From Pseudomonas sp. PB120 (lineage in GTDB: Bacteria; Pseudomonadota; Gammaproteobacteria; Pseudomonadales; Pseudomonadaceae), in NCBI RefSeq assembly GCF_009761815.1, contig NZ_RWIN01000076.1:1-64000 (forward strand): a DNA stretch of 64,000 nt. The letters are read 5' to 3'. Shown here one piece after another: positions 48,585 through 59,268 of the stretch. The notes below the pieces were generated by a model. That model made no database searches. It worked only from the letters and a program-made list of their open reading frames with translations, and was not told the DNA's origin. Position numbers and translations under genes: made by a program. Position 1 is the stretch's first letter. Each line of letters begins with the position of its first letter.

Positions 48585-49187
48585 ATGTTGAAAATCGTCC
48601 ACCTGCTAACGGGCGCAGCTGCTTTGCTGCTGTCCTTCATCCCTAGCCTGCGATCCGAAGCCGTACCTTACCTGCAACAACCCGATGCGCTTTACCTGGC
48701 CTTTTTCGGCCTTCTCAACCTCACCCTCGCTCCAGTTATCCCTTACTGGAACAAAGGTCCGCGTCATCAATTGCAAAACCTGGTCAGCGCCCTGCTGATC
48801 CTGGCGGTCGTATTGCAAATCCTGACGCTGCTTGCACCGATGCCTGTCATCGCCGGCCAGCCTGCGGTTCTGTTCAGCCTGGTGGCTGCACTGATCGCCG
48901 TTGTCCTGCACCTGGCCATCAGCTTCTACAAATCCTCTCCGGCCGCCGCTTCGCCTAGCTATGACATGAGCAACCGCGATACCGGCACCGTCAAGTGGTT
49001 CAACACTTCCAAAGGCTTCGGCTTTATTTCCCGTGATTCCGGCGATGATATTTTCGTGCATTTCCGGGCTATTCGCGGTGAAGGCCACCGCGTCCTGGTC
49101 GAAGGCCAGCGCGTAGAGTTCTCGGTCATGAATCGTGACAAGGGCCTGCAAGCCGAAGACGTGATCGCCGCATTGCCGCGACGCTGA
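48585..49187 (+). CDS. Inner-membrane protein fused to a cold-shock domain
   Basis: 200 residues. The N-terminal 115 hold four hydrophobic segments ([70 protein letters not shown]). Residues about 130-198 are a complete cold-shock domain with RNP1 KGFGFI and RNP2 DIFVHF. The nucleic-acid-binding domain is predicted to face the cytoplasm. A similar gene beside slyX and aspS is annotated as a cold-shock protein in P. aeruginosa. No function has been read from context; membrane-anchored RNA chaperone is inference. Confidence 0.88.
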   Translation: MLKIVHLLTGAAALLLSFIPSLRSEAVPYLQQPDALYLAFFGLLNLTLAPVIPYWNKGPRHQLQNLVSALLILAVVLQILTLLAPMPVIAGQPAVLFSLVAALIAVVLHLAISFYKSSPAAASPSYDMSNRDTGTVKWFNTSKGFGFISRDSGDDIFVHFRAIRGEGHRVLVEGQRVEFSVMNRDKGLQAEDVIAALPRR

Positions 49188-49200
49188 TTCAAGGCTGATA

Positions 49201-49236
49201 AAAAACCGCGAACAGCCAGGCTGTTCGCGGTTTTTT
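49201..49236. terminator. Bidirectional terminator
   Basis: AAAACCGCGAACAG and CTGTTCGCGGTTTT flank a five-base loop with T-runs on both strands. It serves the cold-shock fusion gene and the convergent slyX. Confidence 0.92.
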
Positions 49237-49261
49237 ATGGCCTGTCGTTTTTAATGACGGC

Positions 49262-49468
49262 TTAGTAATGCGGTGGTGGTGCTTCTTCTTCAAACGTCTC
49301 GAACTGGCCGGCCATTTCTTCCTGACGCTTGAGCAAGGCCGCCATTTGCAGTTGCAGGCGCTCAACGGCACGCTGCTGGGTGGCCAGCACATCACTCAAT
49401 GCCTGGATGGTGTCATCCTGAAACGCCAGCTGGCTTTCCAGATCGGTAACGCGATCTTCCAGGCTCAT
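49262..49468 (-). CDS. slyX: SlyX family protein
   Basis: 68-residue coiled-coil protein ([20 protein letters not shown], then a leucine-spaced helix) ending in a proline/His tail PPPHY typical of SlyX. Function unknown in all bacteria. Starts three bases after the upstream HIT-protein stop, so the two form an operon. Confidence 0.92.
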   Translation of the reverse strand: MSLEDRVTDLESQLAFQDDTIQALSDVLATQQRAVERLQLQMAALLKRQEEMAGQFETFEEEAPPPHY

Positions 49469-49471
49469 GAA

Positions 49472-49897
49472 TCAACCCTCCAGAAACGTGAAGTCATGGG
49501 TCAGCACCGGGCGCAGGCGTTCGCGAATCAGCGCAATCTGCTCCGGGCTGTACGGCTTGGCCGGGTGCTTGCCCCAGACCGGAGCCGGCCACGCGGCGTC
49601 TTCGCGCTTGCGCACAATCACATGCATGTGCAGCTGACTGACCACGTTGCCCAAGGCCGCCACATTCATCTTGTCGGCGTCGAACGTGACGTTGAGGATC
49701 TCCGCCAGCGCGGTAGTTTCCTGCCATAGCAACTGCTGATCTGCGACACCCAACTGAAATATCTCGCTGATATCGTCGCGACGAGGCACCAGGATGAACC
49801 AGGGATAGTTCGAATCATTGGACAAGAGCAGCCGACAGAGCGGGAAATCCCCGATCGTTACGGTGTCTTGTTGAAGCCGTGGATCTAAAGCGAACAC
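49472..49897 (-). CDS. HIT-domain protein
   Basis: 141-residue protein of the histidine-triad nucleotide hydrolase superfamily. The motif reads SQLHMHVIVRK: the catalytic and one flanking His are kept, but the first His of the H-x-H-x-H triad is Gln. GTG at 49897, with GGGAG upstream, gives the usual N-terminus (FALDPRLQQDTVTIGDF). The frame stays open for 74 more codons upstream without a family match. Co-transcribed with slyX. Confidence 0.85.
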   Translation of the reverse strand: MFALDPRLQQDTVTIGDFPLCRLLLSNDSNYPWFILVPRRDDISEIFQLGVADQQLLWQETTALAEILNVTFDADKMNVAALGNVVSQLHMHVIVRKREDAAWPAPVWGKHPAKPYSPEQIALIRERLRPVLTHDFTFLEG

Positions 49898-50595
49898 TGT
49901 GCGCACTCCCGCCGGGTCATCATTTTTCAGCTTAGTGCCCGCCTGAAGAAACGGCGCACCAAGCGACTGGACGGCAGCATACCTGCGAACGTCGCGCCCT
50001 TCACGACGAAGTGCCCCCCAATCAGCGGGCGCACGCCCCGACATGAGACATTTTCTGCCGAAACGCACCACTTCAGAACCAATGACCACACAGAAAACAC
50101 CGGAATGACCGATCATCAATCACGCGTCCACGTTCGGCTACAGGTCCTACTGTATGAAATCAGTACAGCGATTAAAATTTTTTGCACCAAAATCGTACAG
50201 TGTGTCTACGCTGAATGCTTCGGGTATGCACCTTTTACTCAACAGAGGGGTGAACCGGTAACATTTTTGGTTGTCACCGCGTCGTCCACGGTGACGAACC
50301 ACAGAGGAATTGATGGCGTCAAGTCCAACTCAAATTGGCTTGACCCCCCGGATTTATGAGGTTTTTACAGCGACAGGCAGGTGTTCAGAAAAAAAAACGC
50401 AGGATTTCGGTTTTGTGCACGCTTGTTGCATTCACACCCACATCGCCTTGCAAGCCTCCGCTGGAAGCGGAAGCCTCAAGGCAAATAAAAACAGTGGCAT
50501 GGTAGCCCGATGGAGATTCAAACGTTTTACCAGGGATTCTTTTGCCGATGCTCAAGCCCTAGAAAACAACGTCAAAGTTGTCAGTACGCTTGCAT
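49898..50595. other. Long spacer upstream of oprD
   Basis: The first 220 bases are the in-frame upstream extension of the HIT gene and its promoter. From about 50130 the sequence turns AT-rich and irregular, unlike coding DNA of this genome. A weak 98-codon frame from 50310 is discussed among the rejected items. No repeat element of families A-D is present. Confidence 0.45.
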
Positions 50596-50637
50596 CGGGG
50601 CTGTAAATTTGCGACACCTACGAAGCTGTTTGCGACA
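50596..50637 (-). promoter_or_regulatory. Candidate ArgR operator upstream of oprD
   Basis: On the minus strand TGTCGCAAA occurs twice with an exact 21-base period (50637-50629 and 50616-50608). P. aeruginosa ArgR binds tandem half-sites TGTCGC-N8-AA-N5 of 21 bases; the TGTCGC cores match, the AA pairs do not. It lies about 150 bases before oprD, a gene known to be ArgR-activated in P. aeruginosa. Confidence 0.5.
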
Positions 50638-50789
50638 TGGTCGTAAAGAAGCCGAAAGGTTAGATTCGCAAGTATCGCCAACATGGTCGGCGTGATATAA
50701 GTTTGCGCCGACACAAAAAGAAAGAGCCGCCCAGATAATAAATCAGGTGGGACGGCAGTACTCTTATAAAACCAAAGGAGCAAATCACG

Positions 50790-52145
50790 ATGCGCGTGAT
50801 GAAGTGGAGCATGATCGCACTGGCAGTTGCAGCAGCAGCCAGCACCCAATTGGCTACGGCCGCACCTTTTGTAAGTGACCAGTCTGAAGCCAAGGGCATT
50901 GTTGAAGATTCCCATCTGAACTTGCTGGTTCGTAACTACTACTTCAACCGTGACAACAAGAATGGCGGCCACGACCAGAAAGACTGGACCCAAGGCATCT
51001 GGGGCAACTTCAGCTCCGGTTATACCCAAGGTCTGGTAGGCGTTGGTGTTGATGCATTCGGTTACCTGGCCATCAAACTGGATGGCGGCGACGGTACTTC
51101 CGGCACCGGTAACATGAGCCGCAGCGACACCGTCAAAGCCAACGGTTATGCGCACGACGTCAACGACAGCCAGGGTAAAGCCGGCGCAGCCGTTAAGTTC
51201 CGCATCTCCAAAACCGAACTGAAATTCGGTGACATGCAGCCAAGCACTGCTCCAGTGTTCGCTGTTGGCGGCTCCCGCATCCTTCCGCAAACTGCCCGCG
51301 GTTTCCAACTGCAGAGCAGCGAAGTCAAAGACCTCGATCTGGAAGGCGGTCACTTCTACTCGGCGTCCAGCCAGGACAAAAACGCACTTGACGGCGATCT
51401 GTGGTCGCAATACGCCGACAACATCAAAGCCAACTCCATCGACTACGCTGGTGGCAAATACGGCATCAATGACAACCTGTCCGTATCGCTGTATGGCGCA
51501 AAACTGGAAGACATCTGGAACCAGTACTACGCCAACGTGAACCTCACCACTCCAATCAGTGGTGACACGTCGCTTAACACTGACTTCAACATCTACCGCA
51601 CCACCGATACCGGTGACAAGAAAGCTGGTGATATCAGTAACACCGCGTTCTCCCTGGCTACTGCGCTCTCGTTCCTGAAAGCACACACCATCACCCTGGC
51701 TTTCCAGAAAGTTAACGGCGATACCCCGTTCGACTACATCGGTGTGGGTAAGAACAACCGCGGCGGCGACTCGATCTTCCTTGCCAACTCCATCCAGTAC
51801 TCTGACTTCAACGGCCCAGGCGAGAAATCTGCCCAGATCCGTTACGATCTGAAAATGGCTGAGTACGGCATTCCAGGTCTGAGCTTCATGACCCGTTACG
51901 TGAATGGTTGGAACATCGACGGCACCCATATGCCTGCCAACAGCCAATACACCAGTTACGGCTACGGTGAAGATGGCAAACACCACGAGACCAACCTCGA
52001 AGCCAAGTACGTCATCCAGTCTGGCCCGGCAAAAGACTTGTCTTTCCGTATCCGTCAGGCTTGGCACACTGCTAACGCCGACCAAGCCGAAGGCGACGTG
52101 AAAGAGTTCCGCCTGATCGTCGACTACCCGCTGCAAGTTTTGTAA
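50790..52145 (+). CDS. oprD: OprD porin (basic amino acid channel)
   Basis: 451-residue outer-membrane beta-barrel of the OprD family with signal peptide (MIALAVAAAASTQLATAAP). It is close to P. aeruginosa OprD along its length, including the arginine-ladder region motifs (GFQLQSSE, AGDISNT, DSIFLANS, GEDGKHHETNLEAKYV) and the C-terminal VDYPLQVL. OprD takes up basic amino acids and is the entry route of carbapenems in P. aeruginosa. Position next to the HIT and slyX genes matches that species. AAAGGAG precedes the ATG. Confidence 0.93.
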   Translation: MRVMKWSMIALAVAAAASTQLATAAPFVSDQSEAKGIVEDSHLNLLVRNYYFNRDNKNGGHDQKDWTQGIWGNFSSGYTQGLVGVGVDAFGYLAIKLDGGDGTSGTGNMSRSDTVKANGYAHDVNDSQGKAGAAVKFRISKTELKFGDMQPSTAPVFAVGGSRILPQTARGFQLQSSEVKDLDLEGGHFYSASSQDKNALDGDLWSQYADNIKANSIDYAGGKYGINDNLSVSLYGAKLEDIWNQYYANVNLTTPISGDTSLNTDFNIYRTTDTGDKKAGDISNTAFSLATALSFLKAHTITLAFQKVNGDTPFDYIGVGKNNRGGDSIFLANSIQYSDFNGPGEKSAQIRYDLKMAEYGIPGLSFMTRYVNGWNIDGTHMPANSQYTSYGYGEDGKHHETNLEAKYVIQSGPAKDLSFRIRQAWHTANADQAEGDVKEFRLIVDYPLQVL

Positions 52146-52171
52146 TCGCGAGCAGTTAGTTTGCGGTAAAC

Positions 52172-52205
52172 AAAAAAAGGCCCATCTTCGGATGGGCCTT
52201 TTTTG
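52172..52205. terminator. Bidirectional terminator between oprD and mscS
   Basis: AAAAAGGCCCATC-TTCG-GATGGGCCTTTTT, a stable UUCG-capped stem with T-runs in both directions. Confidence 0.95.
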
Positions 52206-52209
52206 TTGC

Positions 52210-54736
<2,527 letters not shown>

Positions 54737-54772
54737 GCAGCGGCTACGCTGGCCACTTGTTCCTATTCAGCG

Positions 54773-56818
54773 ATGAACCCAATGCCATTGCGCCAGCGCC
54801 TTGAAAACCTTCCGGTCGGCCAAAAACTCCTGGCCGCCCTGCTGGTGCTGTTGATTACCGTCCTGCTGGTCGCCAACCTGACCTTTATCAGCGCCGCGTA
54901 TTACATCTCCCAGGAAAGCATGGCGCCGCAGGCCTTGCAGACCATCGGCCGCCTGGTGTCGAACCCGAGCCTGGTGTCCGAAGCGTTGCAGTCGCCGCAA
55001 AGTGCTGACCGACTGCTCAACGAACTCAACAGCTATTCCCCCCTGCGCGCAGCGGCGCTGTATGACGGCAAAGGCGAACGCCTGGCGCAATTGCAGCATG
55101 GCGACAAGTTGAACCTGCCGGAACGTTTCCGGCACCTCGAAGCCTGGCAAGCCACGGAATTTCGCACCAACCAGGTGATCACCCTGCCCCGCCCCGGCAC
55201 GGCGCCCGGCCACTTGCTGCTGGTCGCCAGCAGCGAATTGCCCGTGGCGTTTTATACCGGCACGTTAACCGCAAGCCTGGGGATCCTGATTTTCAGCGTG
55301 CTGTTGTGGCTGATCATCGCCCGGCAGATCAAGCGCCTGATCACCCGGCCGATCCATCAACTCGAAGAGTTGTCACGGCAGGTGACGAGGGAAGAGAACT
55401 ACGCCCTGCGTGCCTCTCGCGGCAACCACGACGAAATCGGCAGCCTTGCCGAGGCCTTCAATACCATGCTTTCGCGCATTGAAGCCCGGGAGCAGCAACT
55501 CAAACGGGCACGGGATGATTCCCAGGCCGCGTACGACCAGGCCCAGGGGTTGGCCGAAGAAACCCGCCATACCAATCGCAAACTGGAACTCGAAGTCCAG
55601 GTGCGCAGCAAGATCGAGAAGAAACTCACCGGGTTCCAGAATTACCTCAACAGCATTATCGACTCGATGCCCTCGGCACTGATCGCGCTGGATGAGCAGC
55701 TCTACGTGACGCAGTGGAATCAGGAGGCCAGCGCCCTGTCCGGCACCCGACTGGACGAAGCCTTGAACCAGCCTATTTTCCTCGCCTTTGAACCGCTGAA
55801 GCCGTTTCTGCCACAACTCAAGCAAACCGTTGAACAGCACACCGTCGCGAAAATCGAACGCGTGACCTGGTTCAAGGACGACGAGCCCAAGCATTACGCC
55901 CTGACGTTCTATCCGCTGATGGGCGGCGCCGGGCGTGGTGTGGTGATCCGGATCGATGACATCACCCAGCGCCTGTCCCTGGAAGAAATGATGGTGCAGT
56001 CGGAGAAAATGCTCTCGGTGGGCGGACTCGCCGCCGGCATGGCCCATGAGATCAACAACCCGCTCGGCGCCATTCTGCATAACGTGCAAAACATTCGCCG
56101 ACGCCTGTCCCCCGAGCTGCCGAAGAACATCGAACAGGCCGAGCACGTCGGCATCGAACTGGAGACTGTGAATAAATACCTGCAGGTGCGCGAAGTACCA
56201 CAACTGCTCGACGGTATCGCACAAGCAGGCGCACGGGCGGCGAAGATCGTGACCCACATGCTCAGTTTCAGCCGCCGCAGCACCCGGCAAATGGCACCGT
56301 GCGATTTGCCGGCGTTGATCGACCAGGCCGTCGAAATCGCCGGCAACGATTTCGACCTGGCGATCGGCTTCGACTTCAAGGGCCAGGCGATCATCCGCCA
56401 GTTCGACCCCGCGCTGGGCCCTGTGCCCGGCACCGCCAACGAGCTGGAGCAAGTGCTGCTCAACCTGCTGAAAAACGCCGCGCAAGCCATTCACCAGCGC
56501 GAAGATGACCGCGAACCGGGGCGGATAATCTTGCGCACCCGACTGAATCCGCCCTGGGCCGAAATCCAGGTCGAGGACAACGGCATCGGCATGAGCGAGA
56601 GCGTGCGCAAACGTACGTTCGAGCCGTTCTTCACCACCAAGGAAATCGGCCAGGGCACGGGCCTTGGCCTGTCGGTCTCGTACTTCATCATCACCAACAA
56701 CCACAAGGGCCAGATGGAAGTGCAATCGACCCTGGGCCAAGGCACCTGTTTCACCTTGCGCCTGCCATTGGCGGGCACCCCGCTCGTTTCTCAAGAACTC
56801 AATCAGCTATCGAGGTAA
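54773..56818 (+). CDS. Orphan PAS/HAMP sensor histidine kinase
   Basis: 681 residues: TM1 near 18-45, a small periplasmic domain, TM2 near 163-185, HAMP, a coiled coil, a PAS domain about 290-390, a HisKA domain with His425 in AAGMAHEINNPLGAIL and HATPase boxes (NLLKNAAQAI, VEDNGIGMS, GQGTGLGLSVSYF). No response regulator gene is adjacent. Its stop codon is two bases before a cobalamin adenosyltransferase gene, and its last codons carry that gene's ribosome-binding site (GAGG), so the two are co-translated. Confidence 0.9.
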   Translation: MNPMPLRQRLENLPVGQKLLAALLVLLITVLLVANLTFISAAYYISQESMAPQALQTIGRLVSNPSLVSEALQSPQSADRLLNELNSYSPLRAAALYDGKGERLAQLQHGDKLNLPERFRHLEAWQATEFRTNQVITLPRPGTAPGHLLLVASSELPVAFYTGTLTASLGILIFSVLLWLIIARQIKRLITRPIHQLEELSRQVTREENYALRASRGNHDEIGSLAEAFNTMLSRIEAREQQLKRARDDSQAAYDQAQGLAEETRHTNRKLELEVQVRSKIEKKLTGFQNYLNSIIDSMPSALIALDEQLYVTQWNQEASALSGTRLDEALNQPIFLAFEPLKPFLPQLKQTVEQHTVAKIERVTWFKDDEPKHYALTFYPLMGGAGRGVVIRIDDITQRLSLEEMMVQSEKMLSVGGLAAGMAHEINNPLGAILHNVQNIRRRLSPELPKNIEQAEHVGIELETVNKYLQVREVPQLLDGIAQAGARAAKIVTHMLSFSRRSTRQMAPCDLPALIDQAVEIAGNDFDLAIGFDFKGQAIIRQFDPALGPVPGTANELEQVLLNLLKNAAQAIHQREDDREPGRIILRTRLNPPWAEIQVEDNGIGMSESVRKRTFEPFFTTKEIGQGTGLGLSVSYFIITNNHKGQMEVQSTLGQGTCFTLRLPLAGTPLVSQELNQLSR

Positions 56819-56820
56819 CC

Positions 56821-57402
56821 ATGGGCTTTCGCTTGTCGAAGATTTACACCCGCACCGGCGACAAAGGCGAAACCGGGCTGGGCGACGGCCGCCGCGTGCC
56901 CAAGGACCATCCACGGATCGAGGCCATTGGCGAGGTCGATACGCTGAACAGTCAAGTCGGCGTATTGCTGGCCGGGCTGGCGGCGCAGACGGCCGAATAT
57001 CCGGGCTTGAGCGAAGTGATCGAGGTGTTGTCCCCCTGTCAGCATCGATTGTTCGATCTGGGCGGTGAACTGGCGATGCCGGAGTATCAGGCGCTGAACG
57101 CGGCAGAAATCGAGCGTCTGGAAGCGGCGATCGATCTGTGGAATGAAGAATTGGGGCCGCTGGAGAATTTCATCTTGCCGGGCGGTTCAGCGTTGATTGC
57201 CCAAGCGCATGTGTGCCGGAGCCTGGCGCGCGGTGCGGAACGGCGTTGCCAGCATTTGAATGCGGTCGAGCCATTGGCCGGGGTGGGCCTGGCGTATATC
57301 AATCGGTTGTCGGATCTGTTGTTTGTGGTGGCAAGGCTGATTGCGAAGCGGCAAGGGGTTGCGGAGATTTTGTGGCAGCCGGCGGCGAAACCCGAGGTTT
57401 AA
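56821..57402 (+). CDS. Cob(I)alamin adenosyltransferase (PduO type)
   Basis: Transfers adenosyl from ATP to cob(I)alamin or its corrinoid precursors to make adenosylcobalamin. 193 residues with the ATP motif YTRTGDKGETGLGDGRRVPK and the conserved EVDTLNSQVG and LSRGAERR-type block (ARGAERRCQHLN). Close linkage to an upstream sensor kinase is unusual. No other cobalamin genes are present in the window. Confidence 0.92.
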   Translation: MGFRLSKIYTRTGDKGETGLGDGRRVPKDHPRIEAIGEVDTLNSQVGVLLAGLAAQTAEYPGLSEVIEVLSPCQHRLFDLGGELAMPEYQALNAAEIERLEAAIDLWNEELGPLENFILPGGSALIAQAHVCRSLARGAERRCQHLNAVEPLAGVGLAYINRLSDLLFVVARLIAKRQGVAEILWQPAAKPEV

Positions 57403-57420
57403 CCGGCGCCTGCAAGCCCC

Positions 57421-57516
57421 TCATCGCGAGCAGGTTCGCTCCCACAAGGGATCAGCGCCGTACACAAATCTGTGTCCACCACTGAACCTGTAGGAGCAAG
57501 GCTTGCCCGCGAAGAG
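57421..57516. repeat. Two inward/outward REP-like arms
   Basis: TCATCGCGAGCAGGTTCGCT at 57421 and TGTAGGAGCAAGGCTTGCCC at 57490 are diverged single arms in opposite orientation, separated by about 45 bp with CACAAATCTGTG between. Located between convergent genes. Confidence 0.6.
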
Positions 57517-57524
57517 GCCATCAG

Positions 57525-58475
57525 CTACACCAAAGAATCCGGCCAGAATGCCCGAATCCCCGCCACCCCCTGCGCCCCGGCGGCCCAGGCTTTCTGCAGA
57601 TCCGCCGGGCCAACGCCACCGAGCAAGAACACCGGCCTGCTGAAGCCCTCGATCAACGTCGAAGCCTGCTCCCAGCCCAACGGCTCAGCCCCCGGATGGG
57701 TCAAGGTCGGCTGCACCGGCGATAGCGTCACAAAATCCACGCCCATCTGCTCGGCCAGCGCCAGTTCTTCAGCGTTGTGGCAGGACGCCGCCAGCCAGCG
57801 CGACGCCGGCAACGGCCGACCGGCCGCCGCGTACTTGCGCAGCTGTGCCGAGGTAATGTGCCAACCGGCGGACGGGAAATCCCCCAGCCATTCAAACGGC
57901 CCCTTGATCATCAACTGCGCCTTGCCGGCACACAGCCCCGCCGCATCCACCGCCAGATCGCGGTACTTCGGATCGTAGCCATTCGGTGCCCGCAGCTGGA
58001 TCAGCTTGATCCCGCCCGCGATGGCCTTCTGAATCCCGCGCAACAGGGCCGGGGTTTCAAGGTCGTCCGGGGTAATCAGGTACTGGGACGAGAGGCGTGC
58101 AGCCGCAACGATCGGCTGGTTGGCCGCCGGAAATTCGTAGTTCGGCAAATCACGAGGTGACACCCACTCTAACGGCTGACCTTCGGCGCCGTGAGGCTCG
58201 CCGGTAAACGCCGACACTTCCCAGACATCCAGCAAGACCTGCTTGTCCGGGTAGTCATGGTGAACCTTGATCAACGGGCGCGCCGCGCCGACCACAATGC
58301 CCAACTCTTCATGAAGTTCGCGGGCCAGGGCGGTTTCGACCGACTCATCAGCTTCGACCTTGCCACCCGGGAACTCCCACAAGCCGCCCTGGTGCTGAGT
58401 ATCAGCACGACGAGCGATGAGGATCTTGCCACTGCCATCGCGAATGACGGCCGCGGCTACGTGTACTCGTTTCAC
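57525..58475 (-). CDS. Nudix hydrolase fused to a ThiE/TenI-like domain
   Basis: 316 residues. The N-terminal half is a MutT-type Nudix domain with the box GGKVEADESVETALARELHE...EELG, normally hydrolysing oxidised or other dNTPs. The C-terminal half (about 140-316) is a TIM-barrel resembling thiamine-phosphate synthase (LIQLRAP, VTLSPVQPTLTHPGAEPLGW, FLLGGVGPADL). This fusion is known in pseudomonads next to argJ and secA. GTG at 58475, overlapping the upstream gene's stop by four bases and preceded by GGAGGAGG, sets the start. Confidence 0.9.
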   Translation of the reverse strand: MKRVHVAAAVIRDGSGKILIARRADTQHQGGLWEFPGGKVEADESVETALARELHEELGIVVGAARPLIKVHHDYPDKQVLLDVWEVSAFTGEPHGAEGQPLEWVSPRDLPNYEFPAANQPIVAAARLSSQYLITPDDLETPALLRGIQKAIAGGIKLIQLRAPNGYDPKYRDLAVDAAGLCAGKAQLMIKGPFEWLGDFPSAGWHITSAQLRKYAAAGRPLPASRWLAASCHNAEELALAEQMGVDFVTLSPVQPTLTHPGAEPLGWEQASTLIEGFSRPVFLLGGVGPADLQKAWAAGAQGVAGIRAFWPDSLV

Positions 58476-59104
58476 TGCCCGACCTCCTCCAGCCCCGCTT
58501 TCTGCCAGGCCTTGAAGGCCGGCCATTGGTAGATCGTGTTGACGTAGGCCTCGTCCGCCGCCGGCAATTTCACCTGATAGGTGCGCAGGCGAACGGCAAT
58601 TGGTGCGAAGAACGCATCGGCCAGGGTCGCGCCGCCAAACAGGAACGGACCGGTTTCGGTCGCGGCGGCACGGCATTCGGCCCACAACGCCAGCATGCGC
58701 TCGATGTCCGCCTGGACGTCAGCCGGTGCCGATGGCAGCGGCGCGTCGCGGCTGAGGTCGAACGGCATGTTGCCGCGCATGGCGAAGAACCCGGCGTGCA
58801 TCTGCGCGCACGCCGAACGCGCCTGGGCACGGGCGGCAGTATCTTTGGGCCAGAGGCCGGCGTCGGGAAACTGTTCGGCCAGGTACTCGGCAATGGCCAG
58901 GGAGTCGGCGATGGTGCCGTGCTCGGTTTTCAACAACGGTACTTTACCGGTGGGCGAATGCTTGAGCACACGTTCACGGGTGTCAGGCTGGTTCAGCTTG
59001 ATCAGTTCTTCGGTGTATGGGGCGCCGGTGAGTTCGAGGGCCAGAGCGCCGCGCAGGGACCAGGAGGAAAGCAGTTTGTCGCCGATGATCAGGTGCAGGC
59101 TCAT
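58472..59104 (-). CDS. Glutathione S-transferase family protein
   Basis: 210-residue protein with an N-terminal thioredoxin-like domain (LIIGDKLLSSWSLRGALALE and the glutathione-site motif TGKVPLL) and the helical C-terminal domain. The N-terminal KLLSSWSLR carries serines where catalysis is expected. Substrate unknown. ATG at 59104 is preferred; the longer frame runs into a repeat element. Its end overlaps the Nudix gene (GTGA). Confidence 0.88.
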   Translation of the reverse strand: MSLHLIIGDKLLSSWSLRGALALELTGAPYTEELIKLNQPDTRERVLKHSPTGKVPLLKTEHGTIADSLAIAEYLAEQFPDAGLWPKDTAARAQARSACAQMHAGFFAMRGNMPFDLSRDAPLPSAPADVQADIERMLALWAECRAAATETGPFLFGGATLADAFFAPIAVRLRTYQVKLPAADEAYVNTIYQWPAFKAWQKAGLEEVGQ

Positions 59105-59160
59105 GTTCGGGACCTTTTGATAGGGGGGACAGGCCAGTCTAGCCAGTGCTTGGCAGACCG

Positions 59161-59255
59161 CCATCGCTAGCAGGCTTGCTCCCACATTTGATCAAGTCGT
59201 ACACAAATATTGTGCTCACTGATGATCCCTGTGGGAGCGAGCCTGCTCGCGATAG
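59161..59255. repeat. REP-like pair arranged tail to tail
   Basis: CCATCGCTAGCAGGCTTGCT and TGTGGGAGCGAGCCTGCTCG face away from each other, the reverse of the other pairs in this window, with CACAAATATTGTG between. It lies between argJ and the GST-like gene. Confidence 0.7.
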
Positions 59256-59268
59256 GAGCGACTCGGTC

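Noticed and set aside
50310..50606. 98-codon plus-strand frame with an AGAGGA-like site upstream of ATG 50313
   Set aside because: Composition is AT-rich and irregular, the product resembles nothing I know, and its end overlaps the putative ArgR region. Probably non-coding leader, though a small gene cannot be excluded.
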